From JBCBKU01 sp038521345 (lineage in GTDB: Bacteria > Pseudomonadota > Alphaproteobacteria > Rhodobacterales > Rhodobacteraceae): 64,000 nucleotides of DNA. The translations under genes and the position numbers were made by a program. Positions 43,321 to 51,821 of the stretch are shown piece by piece. Positions within the stretch are counted from its first letter, which is position 1; each line of letters begins with the position of its first letter. Where the stretch lies: positions 62,001 through 126,000 of the forward strand of contig JBCBKU010000001.1 of the NCBI GenBank assembly GCA_038521345.1, written 5' to 3'. The notes under the pieces were generated by a model. It did not search any database, was not told where the DNA came from, and saw nothing but the letters and a program-made list of their open reading frames with translations.

Positions 43321-45279
43321 ATGCTCGATTCTGACAAACCCGTCTATCCGCCGTCCGACGAATTTGCAGCCTCGGCCCACGCTGACCGCGCGACATACGA
43401 CGCGATGTACGCGGCATCGTTAAACGACCCCGAGGCATTCTGGGCCGAGCACGGAAAGCGCATCGATTGGATCAAGCCTTTCACCAAAGTGAAGGATGTG
43501 AATTACGGCCTCGGCAACGTTTCGATTAAGTGGTTCGAAGACGGCACCCTAAACGTTGCTGCCAATTGCGTGGACCGGCATCTGGCATCTCGTGGTGACC
43601 AAACAGCCATCATATGGGAACCGGACGATCCGTCCGACGACGCCAAGCATATCACCTACAGGGAATTGCACGCCGAAGTGTGCAAGATGGCCAACATCCT
43701 CGAGTCGATGGGGGTCCGGAAAGGGGACCGTGTGGTTCTGTATCTTCCGATGATCCCCGAGGCAGCCTACGCCATGCTGGCGTGCGCGCGGATCGGCGCT
43801 ATTCACTCCATTGTTTTCGCTGGATTTTCTCCGGATGCTCTTGGCGCGCGGATCAACGGCTGTGACGCCAAGGTCGTGATTACCGCCGACTACGCCCCCC
43901 GTGGCGGTCGCCAAACGCCGCTCAAATCAAATACCGACACAGCGCTCTTGAACGTTCTGCACGAGTGCAAGGTGCTTATGGTCCGTCGGACGGGCGGCCA
44001 GACCACTTGGGTTGACGGACGTGACTACGATTACAACGAGCTGCGCCTTGAGGTGGACGACCATGCGCCAGCGGCCGAAATGGCGGCGGAGGATCCGCTG
44101 TTCATTCTGTACACAAGCGGATCGACCGGCCAGCCCAAGGGCGTGGTCCACACTACAGGCGGATACCTTGTCTACGCGTCGATCACCCATGAGTACGTCT
44201 TCGATTACCACGACGGTGACATCTTCTGGTGCACGGCCGATGTGGGTTGGGTCACCGGCCACTCCTACATCGTGTACGGACCGCTCGCCAACGGGGCCAC
44301 GACAGTGATGTTCGAAGGGGTGCCCACCTATCCTGACGCCGGCCGTTTCTGGGCGGTCTGCGACAAGCACAAGGTCAACCAGTTCTACACCGCTCCGACG
44401 GCGATCCGCGCCCTGATGGGACAGGGCAAGGAGTGGGTCGAGAAGTACGATCTTTCGGACCTGAAGGTCCTCGGCACGGTGGGCGAGCCCATCAACCCCG
44501 AGGCATGGAACTGGTACAACGATGTCGTCGGGAAGGGACGATGCCCCATCGTGGATACGTGGTGGCAGACCGAGACAGGCGGTCATCTTCTGACACCCCT
44601 GCCGGGGGCAATCGCCACCAAGCCCGGGTCTGCAACGGTCCCGTTCTTCGGAGTGCAGCCCGTCATCCTCGACCCGCAATCGGGCGAGGAGATCACGGCG
44701 ACCGAGGCAGAGGGCGTTCTCTGCCTGAAGGACAGCTGGCCCGCGCAAATGCGCACCGTCTGGGGTGACCACGATCGGTTCGAGAAGACCTACTTTTCGG
44801 ACTACAAGGGCTATTACTTTTCGGGCGATGGCTGCCGCCGAGACGCTGATGGCTATTACTGGATCACCGGCCGGGTCGATGACGTGATCAATGTTTCGGG
44901 CCACCGTATGGGCACCGCAGAGGTCGAAAGCGCCCTCGTCGCCCACGAGAAAGTCGCCGAGGCCGCGGTGGTGGGCTACCCCCACGACATCAAGGGCCAG
45001 GGCATCTACGCCTATGTCACCCTGATGAACGGGGTCGAGCCCACGGACGAGTTGCGCAAGGAACTCGAAAAGTGGGTCCGGACCGAGATTGGCCCCATCG
45101 CAAAACCGGACCTCCTGCAATGGGCCCCGGGTCTTCCCAAAACACGGTCGGGCAAGATCATGCGCCGCATCCTGAGAAAGATCGCAGAGGACGATTTCGG
45201 CGCGTTGGGCGACACCTCGACGTTGGCTGATCCGTCGGTGGTCGACGACCTGATTGCGAACCGGATGAACCGGGACTAG
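43321..45279 (+). CDS. acsA: Acetyl-CoA synthetase (acetate--CoA ligase)
   Basis: A 652-residue AMP-forming ligase activating acetate to acetyl-CoA. Motifs are YTSGSTGQPKGVVHTTGGY (P-loop), DTWWQTETGGHLL, the GDGCRRDADGYYWITGRVDDVINVSGHRMGT hinge and the acylation lysine in KTRSGKIMRRIL; length is typical for Acs. The Trp in WWQTETGG-type pocket favours acetate over longer acids. ATG 43321 follows GGGAGGGA. It sits directly after the importer genes, so the imported compound may be acetate or converted to acetate. A separate PrpE is at 9.7-11.6 kb. Confidence 0.95.
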   Translation: MLDSDKPVYPPSDEFAASAHADRATYDAMYAASLNDPEAFWAEHGKRIDWIKPFTKVKDVNYGLGNVSIKWFEDGTLNVAANCVDRHLASRGDQTAIIWEPDDPSDDAKHITYRELHAEVCKMANILESMGVRKGDRVVLYLPMIPEAAYAMLACARIGAIHSIVFAGFSPDALGARINGCDAKVVITADYAPRGGRQTPLKSNTDTALLNVLHECKVLMVRRTGGQTTWVDGRDYDYNELRLEVDDHAPAAEMAAEDPLFILYTSGSTGQPKGVVHTTGGYLVYASITHEYVFDYHDGDIFWCTADVGWVTGHSYIVYGPLANGATTVMFEGVPTYPDAGRFWAVCDKHKVNQFYTAPTAIRALMGQGKEWVEKYDLSDLKVLGTVGEPINPEAWNWYNDVVGKGRCPIVDTWWQTETGGHLLTPLPGAIATKPGSATVPFFGVQPVILDPQSGEEITATEAEGVLCLKDSWPAQMRTVWGDHDRFEKTYFSDYKGYYFSGDGCRRDADGYYWITGRVDDVINVSGHRMGTAEVESALVAHEKVAEAAVVGYPHDIKGQGIYAYVTLMNGVEPTDELRKELEKWVRTEIGPIAKPDLLQWAPGLPKTRSGKIMRRILRKIAEDDFGALGDTSTLADPSVVDDLIANRMNRD

Positions 45280-45312
45280 GCGCAGTTTTGCGCGTCGCAT
45301 AAAGTGGCCGCC

Positions 45313-45969
45313 ATGTGCGGCCGCTTTGCCCTGACGCTCCCGATCGACGCGATGGCGCAGCTCTTCGAGGCAGTGCCGGCGAACGATCTGCCGGAGCTGC
45401 CGAATTACAACATCTGTCCGACCAATCAGGTCTGCACGATCCTCGCCGGAGAGAACCGCCGGCTGATCCAGATGCGCTGGGGTTTCATTCCACATTGGTA
45501 CAAGAAGCCCAATGACGGACCGCTCCTGATCAACGCGCGCTCCGAGACCATCGCCGAGAAGCCGGCCTTCCGGGCCGCTTGCCGGCAACGTCGGTGTCTG
45601 ATCCCGGCCACCGGATTTTATGAATGGACCAAGGACGACAACGGAAAGCGCCTGCCTTGGTACATCCGGTCGACTGACGGGTCGCCGCTCGCTTTTGCCG
45701 GGGTCTGGCAGATGTGGGAGCGCGACGGACAAAGTCTTGCGACTTGCGCCATCGTCACCACGGCGGCCGGGCCAGCCACGCAGGCAATCCATCACCGGGT
45801 CCCGGTCGTCGTCTGCCCACCGGACTGGCCGCTTTGGCTTGGGGAAGCCGGAGAAGGGGCGGCGCGTTTGATGACCCCTTTGGAGGACACGGCTCTGGCG
45901 TTTCACCGCGTCGGCACAGACGTCAACTCGAACCGCGCCAGCGGACCCGAATTGATCGAAGCCATCTGA
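45313..45969 (+). CDS. yedK: SOS-response-associated peptidase family protein (YedK/HMCES)
   Basis: A 218-residue HMCES/YedK-type protein that shields abasic sites in single-stranded DNA through a thiazolidine link. The catalytic Cys2 is exposed after Met removal (MCGRFALTLP), with INARSET giving the Asn, ATGFYEW the Glu and HHRVPVVV the His of the active site. ATG 45313 is required for Cys2; the upstream GTG 45304 is rejected. It is the only gene between acsA and the small RNA locus and appears unrelated to either. Confidence 0.95.
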   Translation: MCGRFALTLPIDAMAQLFEAVPANDLPELPNYNICPTNQVCTILAGENRRLIQMRWGFIPHWYKKPNDGPLLINARSETIAEKPAFRAACRQRRCLIPATGFYEWTKDDNGKRLPWYIRSTDGSPLAFAGVWQMWERDGQSLATCAIVTTAAGPATQAIHHRVPVVVCPPDWPLWLGEAGEGAARLMTPLEDTALAFHRVGTDVNSNRASGPELIEAI

Positions 45970-45970
45970 T

Positions 45971-45996
45971 AAAAAAAAGGCCGCGCAAGCACGGCC
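45971..45996 (-). terminator. Intrinsic terminator of the minus-strand small RNA
   Basis: GGCCG (45996-45992 read on the minus strand) pairs with CGGCC (45983-45979) and an uninterrupted run of eight U follows. This is the only strong U-tract terminator I see in the window. It is directed against the reading direction of yedK, whose stop lies 2 bp beyond it. Confidence 0.75.
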
Positions 45997-46063
45997 TGTC
46001 CAGTCAGGGAGGATCCATGTCCGCGTCGCCGCGGAGGTAAACATGCGGGTGCAAAGCACCCGA
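45971..46063 (-). ncRNA. Candidate anti-Shine-Dalgarno small RNA (alpha-r14/suhB-like layout)
   Basis: Read on the minus strand, about 93 nt form three hairpins. The first is GGGTGC-TTT-GCACCC (46061-46047). The second has a CCGCG/CGCGG stem (46034-46021) with outer CATGT/ACATG pairing and the anti-SD CCTCC (46037-46033) in its bulge. A single-stranded TCCTCCC follows (46013-46007). The third is GGCCG...CGGCC (45996-45979) and is followed by eight U (45978-45971), a textbook intrinsic terminator. Two exposed CCUCC-type motifs and three hairpins match alphaproteobacterial regulatory RNAs. Family membership is from recalled architecture, not a search. Confidence 0.65.
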
Positions 46064-46068
46064 CGTTG

Positions 46069-46097
46069 ATTGTGTACCATGGATCAGCGCATGCAAG
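46069..46097 (-). promoter_or_regulatory. Candidate sigma-70 promoter of the small RNA
   Basis: On the minus strand CTTGCA (46097-46092) and CACAAT (46074-46069) are separated by 17 bp, close to the alphaproteobacterial -35 CTTGAC and a -10 box. A start at about 46063 would place the first hairpin at the 5' end of the RNA. Confidence 0.5.
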
Positions 46098-46210
46098 GTT
46101 AACTTGTGCCCAAATGCGCACACTGCGTTGCTTTTTGGTAACATTGCCGATGGCGTGGACCCGCGCCGCCGAACACGCTACGTGTCGTCCAAGCGAGAAA
46201 GGGCGGCCAC

Positions 46211-47791
46211 ATGAGCGACGGCAAAACGACCGATCTTTTCGTCATCGGCGGCGGCATCAACGGCGCAGGCATTGCCCGTGACGCGGCAGGCCGAGGCATG
46301 AGCGTGACCTTGGCAGAGATGCATGACTTGGCCTCGGCGACGTCGTCCGCCTCGACCAAGCTGTTCCACGGAGGCCTTCGGTATCTGGAATTCTTCGAAT
46401 TTGGTCTTGTGCGCAAGGCGCTGATCGAACGCGAAGTGCTGCTGACTGCCATGCCCCATATCTCGTGGCCGATGCGGTTCGTCCTGCCATACCACCCTGA
46501 CATGCGCTTTGAGAGCTCAACACCCACTTCACGACTTCTGACAAGGGTCATGCCGTGGATGAAAGGGCGTCGTCCCGCGTGGCTGATTCGGCTCGGGCTG
46601 TTTCTTTACGACAACCTCGGGGGTCGCGAGATCTTGCCCGGGACAAGTACCTTGGATCTTCGAAACGATCCCGCGGGCGCCGCCCTCCAAAGCCGCTTTC
46701 GCAAGGCCTATGAGTATTCTGATTGCTGGGTGGAGGATTCGCGGCTCGTCGTTCTGAATGCGCGGGATGCCGAGTTGCGCGGCGCGCAGATTCTAACTCG
46801 GACCAAGGTGTTATCTGCAGAGCGTGACGGAGAAAACTGGCGCATCACGACGGAGGACACACGAACAGGAACCCGGCGGGACCATCTCGCGAAAGCGATG
46901 GTCAATGCGGGAGGGCCATGGGTCGAGGATGTCATCCGGACCAAGATCCGCCTGAACTCGACCGAGGGTGTCCGACTTGTTCGCGGCAGTCACATCGTGA
47001 CGCGGAAGCTTTACGACCACGACAAGTGCTATTTCTTCCAGGGTGAAGACGGGCGCATCATCTTTGCGATTCCGTACGAACGGGATTTCACTCTGATCGG
47101 AACTACGGATCAGGACCACGAGGGTGATCCGAAGGAGGCCGAATGCACGGATGAAGAGGCCGATTACCTTTGTGACTTTGCATCCAAGTACTTTGCCACG
47201 CCCGTGACCCGTGATGACGTGGTCTGGCGCTATTCCGGTGTTCGTCCACTCTACGACGACGGTGCCAAATCGGCGACCGCGGCCACACGGGACTACGTGC
47301 TTTCACTCGACACGGCCGGGGCTCCGGTCCTGCATGTGTTCGGTGGAAAAATCACGACCTACAGGACCTTGGCTGAAGGTGCTTTGGCCAAGCTGCAGCC
47401 ACACGTTGTCGGCATGGGACAGTCTTGGACGGCCCGCGTGCCGCTGCCAGGCGGGGACTTTCCCGTGGCGGCCTTCGATCAAAAAGTCGCTGAGCTTGCA
47501 GAGGCGTATCCGTTTCTGGGCGAAGAGCGCGCGCGCCGAATGGTTCGCGCTTATGGAACTGATGCATGGTTGGTTCTGGACAACGCTGGCTCCGAAGCCG
47601 AGTTGGGGCACGGTTTTGGTGCTGGTCTCACCGAGGCCGAGGTGCGCTGGCTGATGGATCGGGAATACGCCGTATCGGCGGAAGACATTGTTTGGCGTCG
47701 CTCGAAGCTTGGCCTACGCATGACGGCGGACGAGATTGCCGCCCTAGACGTCTGGATGCGTCAGGCGCCCGTAACGACTGCCGCGGAATAA
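46211..47791 (+). CDS. glpD: Aerobic glycerol-3-phosphate dehydrogenase
   Basis: A 526-residue FAD enzyme oxidising glycerol-3-phosphate to dihydroxyacetone phosphate at the membrane with quinone. The Rossmann motif is VIGGGINGAGIARDAAGRG at residue ~11, with SASTKLFHGGLRYLEFFEFGLVRKAL, IPYERDFTLIGTTDQDHEG and a C-terminal helical domain. ATG 46211 follows GAAAGGGCGG. It is 26 bp upstream of glpK and clearly co-transcribed with it. No glycerol facilitator gene is seen in the window. Confidence 0.96.
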   Translation: MSDGKTTDLFVIGGGINGAGIARDAAGRGMSVTLAEMHDLASATSSASTKLFHGGLRYLEFFEFGLVRKALIEREVLLTAMPHISWPMRFVLPYHPDMRFESSTPTSRLLTRVMPWMKGRRPAWLIRLGLFLYDNLGGREILPGTSTLDLRNDPAGAALQSRFRKAYEYSDCWVEDSRLVVLNARDAELRGAQILTRTKVLSAERDGENWRITTEDTRTGTRRDHLAKAMVNAGGPWVEDVIRTKIRLNSTEGVRLVRGSHIVTRKLYDHDKCYFFQGEDGRIIFAIPYERDFTLIGTTDQDHEGDPKEAECTDEEADYLCDFASKYFATPVTRDDVVWRYSGVRPLYDDGAKSATAATRDYVLSLDTAGAPVLHVFGGKITTYRTLAEGALAKLQPHVVGMGQSWTARVPLPGGDFPVAAFDQKVAELAEAYPFLGEERARRMVRAYGTDAWLVLDNAGSEAELGHGFGAGLTEAEVRWLMDREYAVSAEDIVWRRSKLGLRMTADEIAALDVWMRQAPVTTAAE

Positions 47792-47817
47792 CTCTGAACC
47801 AAGGGAGGGATGGGCCC

Positions 47818-49311
47818 ATGGGCTATATATTGGCCGTGGATCAGGGAACGACGTCCAGTCGTGCCATTTTGTTCGACGCAAGGCTGAAGGTCGCCGCAAT
47901 GGCGCAGGAAGAGTTTCCTCAGCACTTTCCACAATCCGGTTGGGTCGAACATGATCCGTCGGATCTTTGGTCGACGGTCGCCGCGACCGCACGGGCGGCG
48001 ATCGAAAAGGCCGGGATTGGTCCAAAGGACATCGCCGCGATTGGTATCACAAATCAGCGCGAAACCACGCTTGTCTGGGACAAGTCTACCGGAGCGCCAA
48101 TCCATCCGGCGATCGTCTGGCAAGATCGTCGCACCGCTTCCATCTGCGACGTGCTTAAAGCCGAAGGCCACGAACGCCAGGTGACCGAGCGGACTGGGCT
48201 TCTGCTTGATCCCTATTTCTCAGGTACGAAGGTCAAGTACATTCTAGACAAGGTGGAAGGTTCGCGGGCGCGCGCGGCGCGTGGCGAGCTGCTTTTCGGG
48301 ACGGTCGACAGTTATCTGATCTGGCGCATGACAGGGGGAACTGCCCACGTCACCGATGCGACCAATGCGGCGCGCACTCTTCTCTTCAATATCAGGGAGG
48401 GTCAGTGGGACGAAGATATCTGCCGGCTCTTGGAAGTGCCAATGGAGATGCTGCCCGAGGTGCGCGATTGTTCCGGTCTTTTTGGACATACGCGTGCCGA
48501 TCTGTTCGGGCGCGAGATACCTATATTGGGCGTTGCCGGCGACCAACAGGCCGCAACCGTGGGTCAGGCGTGTTTTCAGCCGGGAATGTTGAAGTCGACA
48601 TATGGCACGGGTTGTTTTGCCCTGCTTAACACTGGCGCATCGCCGGTCGTATCCGAGAACCGCCTACTAACTACCATCGCGTATCAATTGGGCGGTACCC
48701 GGACCTACGCGCTGGAAGGCGCGATCTTTACTGCGGGAGCTGTTGTTCAGTGGCTGCGTGACGGGCTGAAGTTGATCCGGGAGGCCGCGGAAACCCAGAC
48801 TTTGGCCGAGGAGGCTGATACCGGTCAGAACGTGGTGCTCGTACCCGCGTTCGTCGGGTTGGGCGCACCTTATTGGAACGCTGAGTGCCGGGGCGCCATA
48901 TTCGGGCTGACACGGAACTCGGGCCCGGCGGAATTTGCCCGCGCGGCGCTCGAGAGCGTTGGGTATCAGACCCGGGATCTGCTTGAGGCGATGAACGCGG
49001 ACTGGCCCGACGCATCGGGTCAGAATGTTCTTCGGGTTGATGGCGGCATGACGGCCTCGGACTGGGCGATGCAGTTTCTTGCGGACATTCTCGGCGCGCC
49101 GGTTGATCGGCCGGAAATCCTCGAGACAACTGCGCTCGGGGCGGCGTGGCTCGCCGGATCTGCCGCCGATCTCTATCCCGCTCAGGACGAGTTCGCGGCA
49201 ACTTGGGCGCGGGAACGCCAGTTCAAACCTGCTTTGGATGAAAGCACCCGCGCGGCGAAATATGGCCGGTGGTCGGAAGCGGTTCGAGCGACCTTAACAG
49301 TTCACGGCTAA
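47818..49311 (+). CDS. glpK: Glycerol kinase
   Basis: A 497-residue FGGY kinase phosphorylating glycerol to glycerol-3-phosphate. Motifs are VDQGTTSSRAILFD at the N-terminus, ITNQRETTLVWDKSTGAPIHPAIVWQDRRT, KSTYGTGCFALLNTG, GGMTASDWAMQFLADILG, and LGAAWLAG near the C-terminus. ATG 47818 follows AAGGGAGGG; the open frame extends 84 codons upstream into glpD and that part is not coding. Together with glpD it feeds glycerol into glycolysis; the glycogen operon follows 75 bp downstream. Confidence 0.97.
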   Translation: MGYILAVDQGTTSSRAILFDARLKVAAMAQEEFPQHFPQSGWVEHDPSDLWSTVAATARAAIEKAGIGPKDIAAIGITNQRETTLVWDKSTGAPIHPAIVWQDRRTASICDVLKAEGHERQVTERTGLLLDPYFSGTKVKYILDKVEGSRARAARGELLFGTVDSYLIWRMTGGTAHVTDATNAARTLLFNIREGQWDEDICRLLEVPMEMLPEVRDCSGLFGHTRADLFGREIPILGVAGDQQAATVGQACFQPGMLKSTYGTGCFALLNTGASPVVSENRLLTTIAYQLGGTRTYALEGAIFTAGAVVQWLRDGLKLIREAAETQTLAEEADTGQNVVLVPAFVGLGAPYWNAECRGAIFGLTRNSGPAEFARAALESVGYQTRDLLEAMNADWPDASGQNVLRVDGGMTASDWAMQFLADILGAPVDRPEILETTALGAAWLAGSAADLYPAQDEFAATWARERQFKPALDESTRAAKYGRWSEAVRATLTVHG

Positions 49312-49386
49312 GGCGCTTGTCAGCATTGCGGCAGTGCGATCTAAGCGCGTTTGTCAGGCGTCAGGTGTACCGGAAGGACCGGAAAA

Positions 49387-51783
49387 ATGGCTGAACTCTC
49401 ACTTCGCGACAGTGTCCTCGCGCACATCAAGTACTCGCTTGGCAAGGACCGCGGACACGCCACGAAGTTCGACTGGCGTATGGCGCTGTCTCTCGCCATC
49501 CGCGATCGGGTCGTCGATCCCTGGTTCGCGTCTACGCGTGCGACCTATCAAGGTCAGGAAAAACGCGTCTACTACCTGTCGATGGAGTTTCTGATTGGTC
49601 GACTGCTCGGCGACGCGATGGTCAACCTTGGCGTGATGGGCGAGATTGAAGAGCTGTTTCACGAAGAGCTTCTCGATTTAACCGAGATCCTGATGAACGA
49701 GCCAGACGCGGCGCTTGGCAATGGGGGCCTGGGTCGCTTGGCGGCATGCTTCATGGAGAGTATGGCAACTCTTGGCTGCCCTGCCATGGGCTATGGCATC
49801 CGTTACGAACACGGATTGTTCCGACAGCGTTTTGAGGGCGGGCGTCAGGTCGAAGAACCCGAGGATTGGCTGCGCCAGCCCAACCCGTGGGAATTTGTCC
49901 GGCCCGAAGCCGCGTTCGAAATCGGGTTCGGAGGTCATGTCCACCAGAAGGGGCTGCGTGGCATCTGGCGGCCAGCGGAATCCGTTATCGCCGAGGCCCA
50001 TGATACGCCGATCATCGGCTGGCGGGGGCGCTGGGCGAACACGCTGCGACTGTGGGCGGCGCTGCCCACACAACTGTTTGACCTCGATCGCTTCAATGCA
50101 GGCGACTATACTGCGGCGGCAGAGCCCGAGGCGCTGGCGCGCACCATCAGCCGAGTTCTTTACCCGGACGACACGACCGAGCGCGGCAAAGAGCTGCGGT
50201 TGAAGCAGGAGTATTTTTTCACTGCAGCGTCGATCAGGGACATCCTGCGAAGGTTCCAGTCGGAGTACGACGACTTGCGAGAGCTGCCCAAGAAGGCAGC
50301 GATTCAACTGAACGACACGCATCCCGCCATTGCCGGACCCGAGCTGGTCCGGCTTCTGTTCGACGAACATGGATTCGGCTTCGAGGATGCGATGGGAATC
50401 GCTCAGGCGACGCTTAACTACACCAACCACACGCTGCTTCCCGAGGCGCTTGAGCGATGGCCCGAGGGGTTAATGCGCCATCTCCTGCCGCGCCACATGC
50501 AATTGATTGAAGAGATTGATCGCCTGCATCACGCGCAATACCCGTCGCGATCCATCGCCGTGGTCGACCATGGTGAGGTCAATATGGGCGAACTGAGTTT
50601 CATTATGGCGAACCGCGTCAACGGCGTTTCTGCTCTGCACACGGACTTGATGAAAGAGACGGTGTTCGCGGGTCTTCACGCCTTGCATCCCGAGCGGATC
50701 GTGAACCAGACCAATGGCGTAACGCCGCGGCGCTGGCTTCTTGGTGCAAATCCGGGGCTGGCCGATCTGATCACGGCGTCCATAGGAGATGGATGGACCG
50801 ACGACGCGGCCCGGTTGTCCGAGTTGGAACCGCACTTGGATGATGCCGGATTTCTTGAACGCTATGCACTTGTAAAACGTGAGAACAAGGCGCGTCTCGC
50901 CGACTGGATGGCCGAGACGCTCGATCTCCGTGCAGATCCCGAGGCGATTTTCGATATTCAGATTAAGCGGATCCACGAATACAAGCGCCAGCATCTCAAT
51001 ATTCTTGAGGCAATCGCTCATTGGCAGGAAATCCGTGACAACCCACAGGGTGATTGGGTTCCTCGTGTCAAAATCTTCGGTGGAAAGGCGGCGCCTGGCT
51101 ACTTCTTTGCCAAGGAGATCATTCACTTGATTAACGCGGTGGCGGCCAAAGTGAACGCCGATCCCATCACCGCCCCTTTCCTGAAGATTGTCTATCCGCC
51201 CAACTACAACGTCACTCTGGCAGAGCGGTTGATCCCAGCAGCGGATCTTTCCGAACAGATCTCGACCGCGGGCAAGGAAGCCTCTGGCACCGGCAATATG
51301 AAGTTTGCTCTGAACGGAGCGTTGACGATCGGCACGCTGGATGGCGCGAATGTCGAGATTCGCGAGCGCGTGGGTGCCGAGAACTTCTTTCTCTTTGGAA
51401 TGACCGCGCCCGAAGTCGTGGCCAGGCGGACGTTTCCAGACCATGCGCAGGACGCTATCCAAAAGGACCCAAGGCTTGCCCGCGCCCTTGCCACGCTGCG
51501 CGACGGCACCTTTGCGCCAGATCACCCGGATCTGTTCCGCGGCATCGCGGACAACATCGGGGGTCCTGACTACTTCTTGGTGGCCTCCGACTTCACGGCG
51601 TACTGGGATGCGCAACGCGAAGTCGACGCGGTATTCAAGGACCCCGCGCGCTGGGCACGCATGACTGCAATGAACACGGCGCGGTCGGGATGGTTCTCGT
51701 CGGACCGGACGATCCGCGGGTATATGTCAGATGTCTGGGATGCGGATGTGGCCGAAGAGATGAAAAGTCTCGCCGCCGAGTAA
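49387..51783 (+). CDS. glgP: Glycogen phosphorylase
   Basis: A 798-residue GT35 enzyme cleaving glycogen with phosphate to glucose-1-phosphate. It has the YYLSMEFLIGRLLGDAMVNLG start, NDTHPAIAGPELVR, QIKRIHEYKRQHLN and the PLP lysine in KEASGTGNMKFALNGALTIGTLDGANVEI. Length is normal. ATG 49387 follows GGAAGGACCGG. It is the first gene of the glycogen operon, unusual only in that the degradative enzyme precedes the biosynthetic genes. Allosteric sites cannot be judged. Confidence 0.96.
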   Translation: MAELSLRDSVLAHIKYSLGKDRGHATKFDWRMALSLAIRDRVVDPWFASTRATYQGQEKRVYYLSMEFLIGRLLGDAMVNLGVMGEIEELFHEELLDLTEILMNEPDAALGNGGLGRLAACFMESMATLGCPAMGYGIRYEHGLFRQRFEGGRQVEEPEDWLRQPNPWEFVRPEAAFEIGFGGHVHQKGLRGIWRPAESVIAEAHDTPIIGWRGRWANTLRLWAALPTQLFDLDRFNAGDYTAAAEPEALARTISRVLYPDDTTERGKELRLKQEYFFTAASIRDILRRFQSEYDDLRELPKKAAIQLNDTHPAIAGPELVRLLFDEHGFGFEDAMGIAQATLNYTNHTLLPEALERWPEGLMRHLLPRHMQLIEEIDRLHHAQYPSRSIAVVDHGEVNMGELSFIMANRVNGVSALHTDLMKETVFAGLHALHPERIVNQTNGVTPRRWLLGANPGLADLITASIGDGWTDDAARLSELEPHLDDAGFLERYALVKRENKARLADWMAETLDLRADPEAIFDIQIKRIHEYKRQHLNILEAIAHWQEIRDNPQGDWVPRVKIFGGKAAPGYFFAKEIIHLINAVAAKVNADPITAPFLKIVYPPNYNVTLAERLIPAADLSEQISTAGKEASGTGNMKFALNGALTIGTLDGANVEIRERVGAENFFLFGMTAPEVVARRTFPDHAQDAIQKDPRLARALATLRDGTFAPDHPDLFRGIADNIGGPDYFLVASDFTAYWDAQREVDAVFKDPARWARMTAMNTARSGWFSSDRTIRGYMSDVWDADVAEEMKSLAAE

Positions 51784-51821
51784 GCGGTTGAGATTTGGGC
51801 AAACCCGTCTAGCCTTAGGGT

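Noticed and set aside
46017..46076. Very short plus-strand frames (7-8 codons) after GGAGG-like motifs
   Set aside because: The GGAGG motifs are the reverse of the small RNA's anti-SD sequences, so these mini frames are probably coincidental.
43927..46080. A 717-codon minus-strand frame antisense to acsA and yedK
   Set aside because: It is antisense to two well-recognised genes and has the Arg/Asp/His-rich composition of a shadow frame; only the 3' part overlaps the true small RNA.
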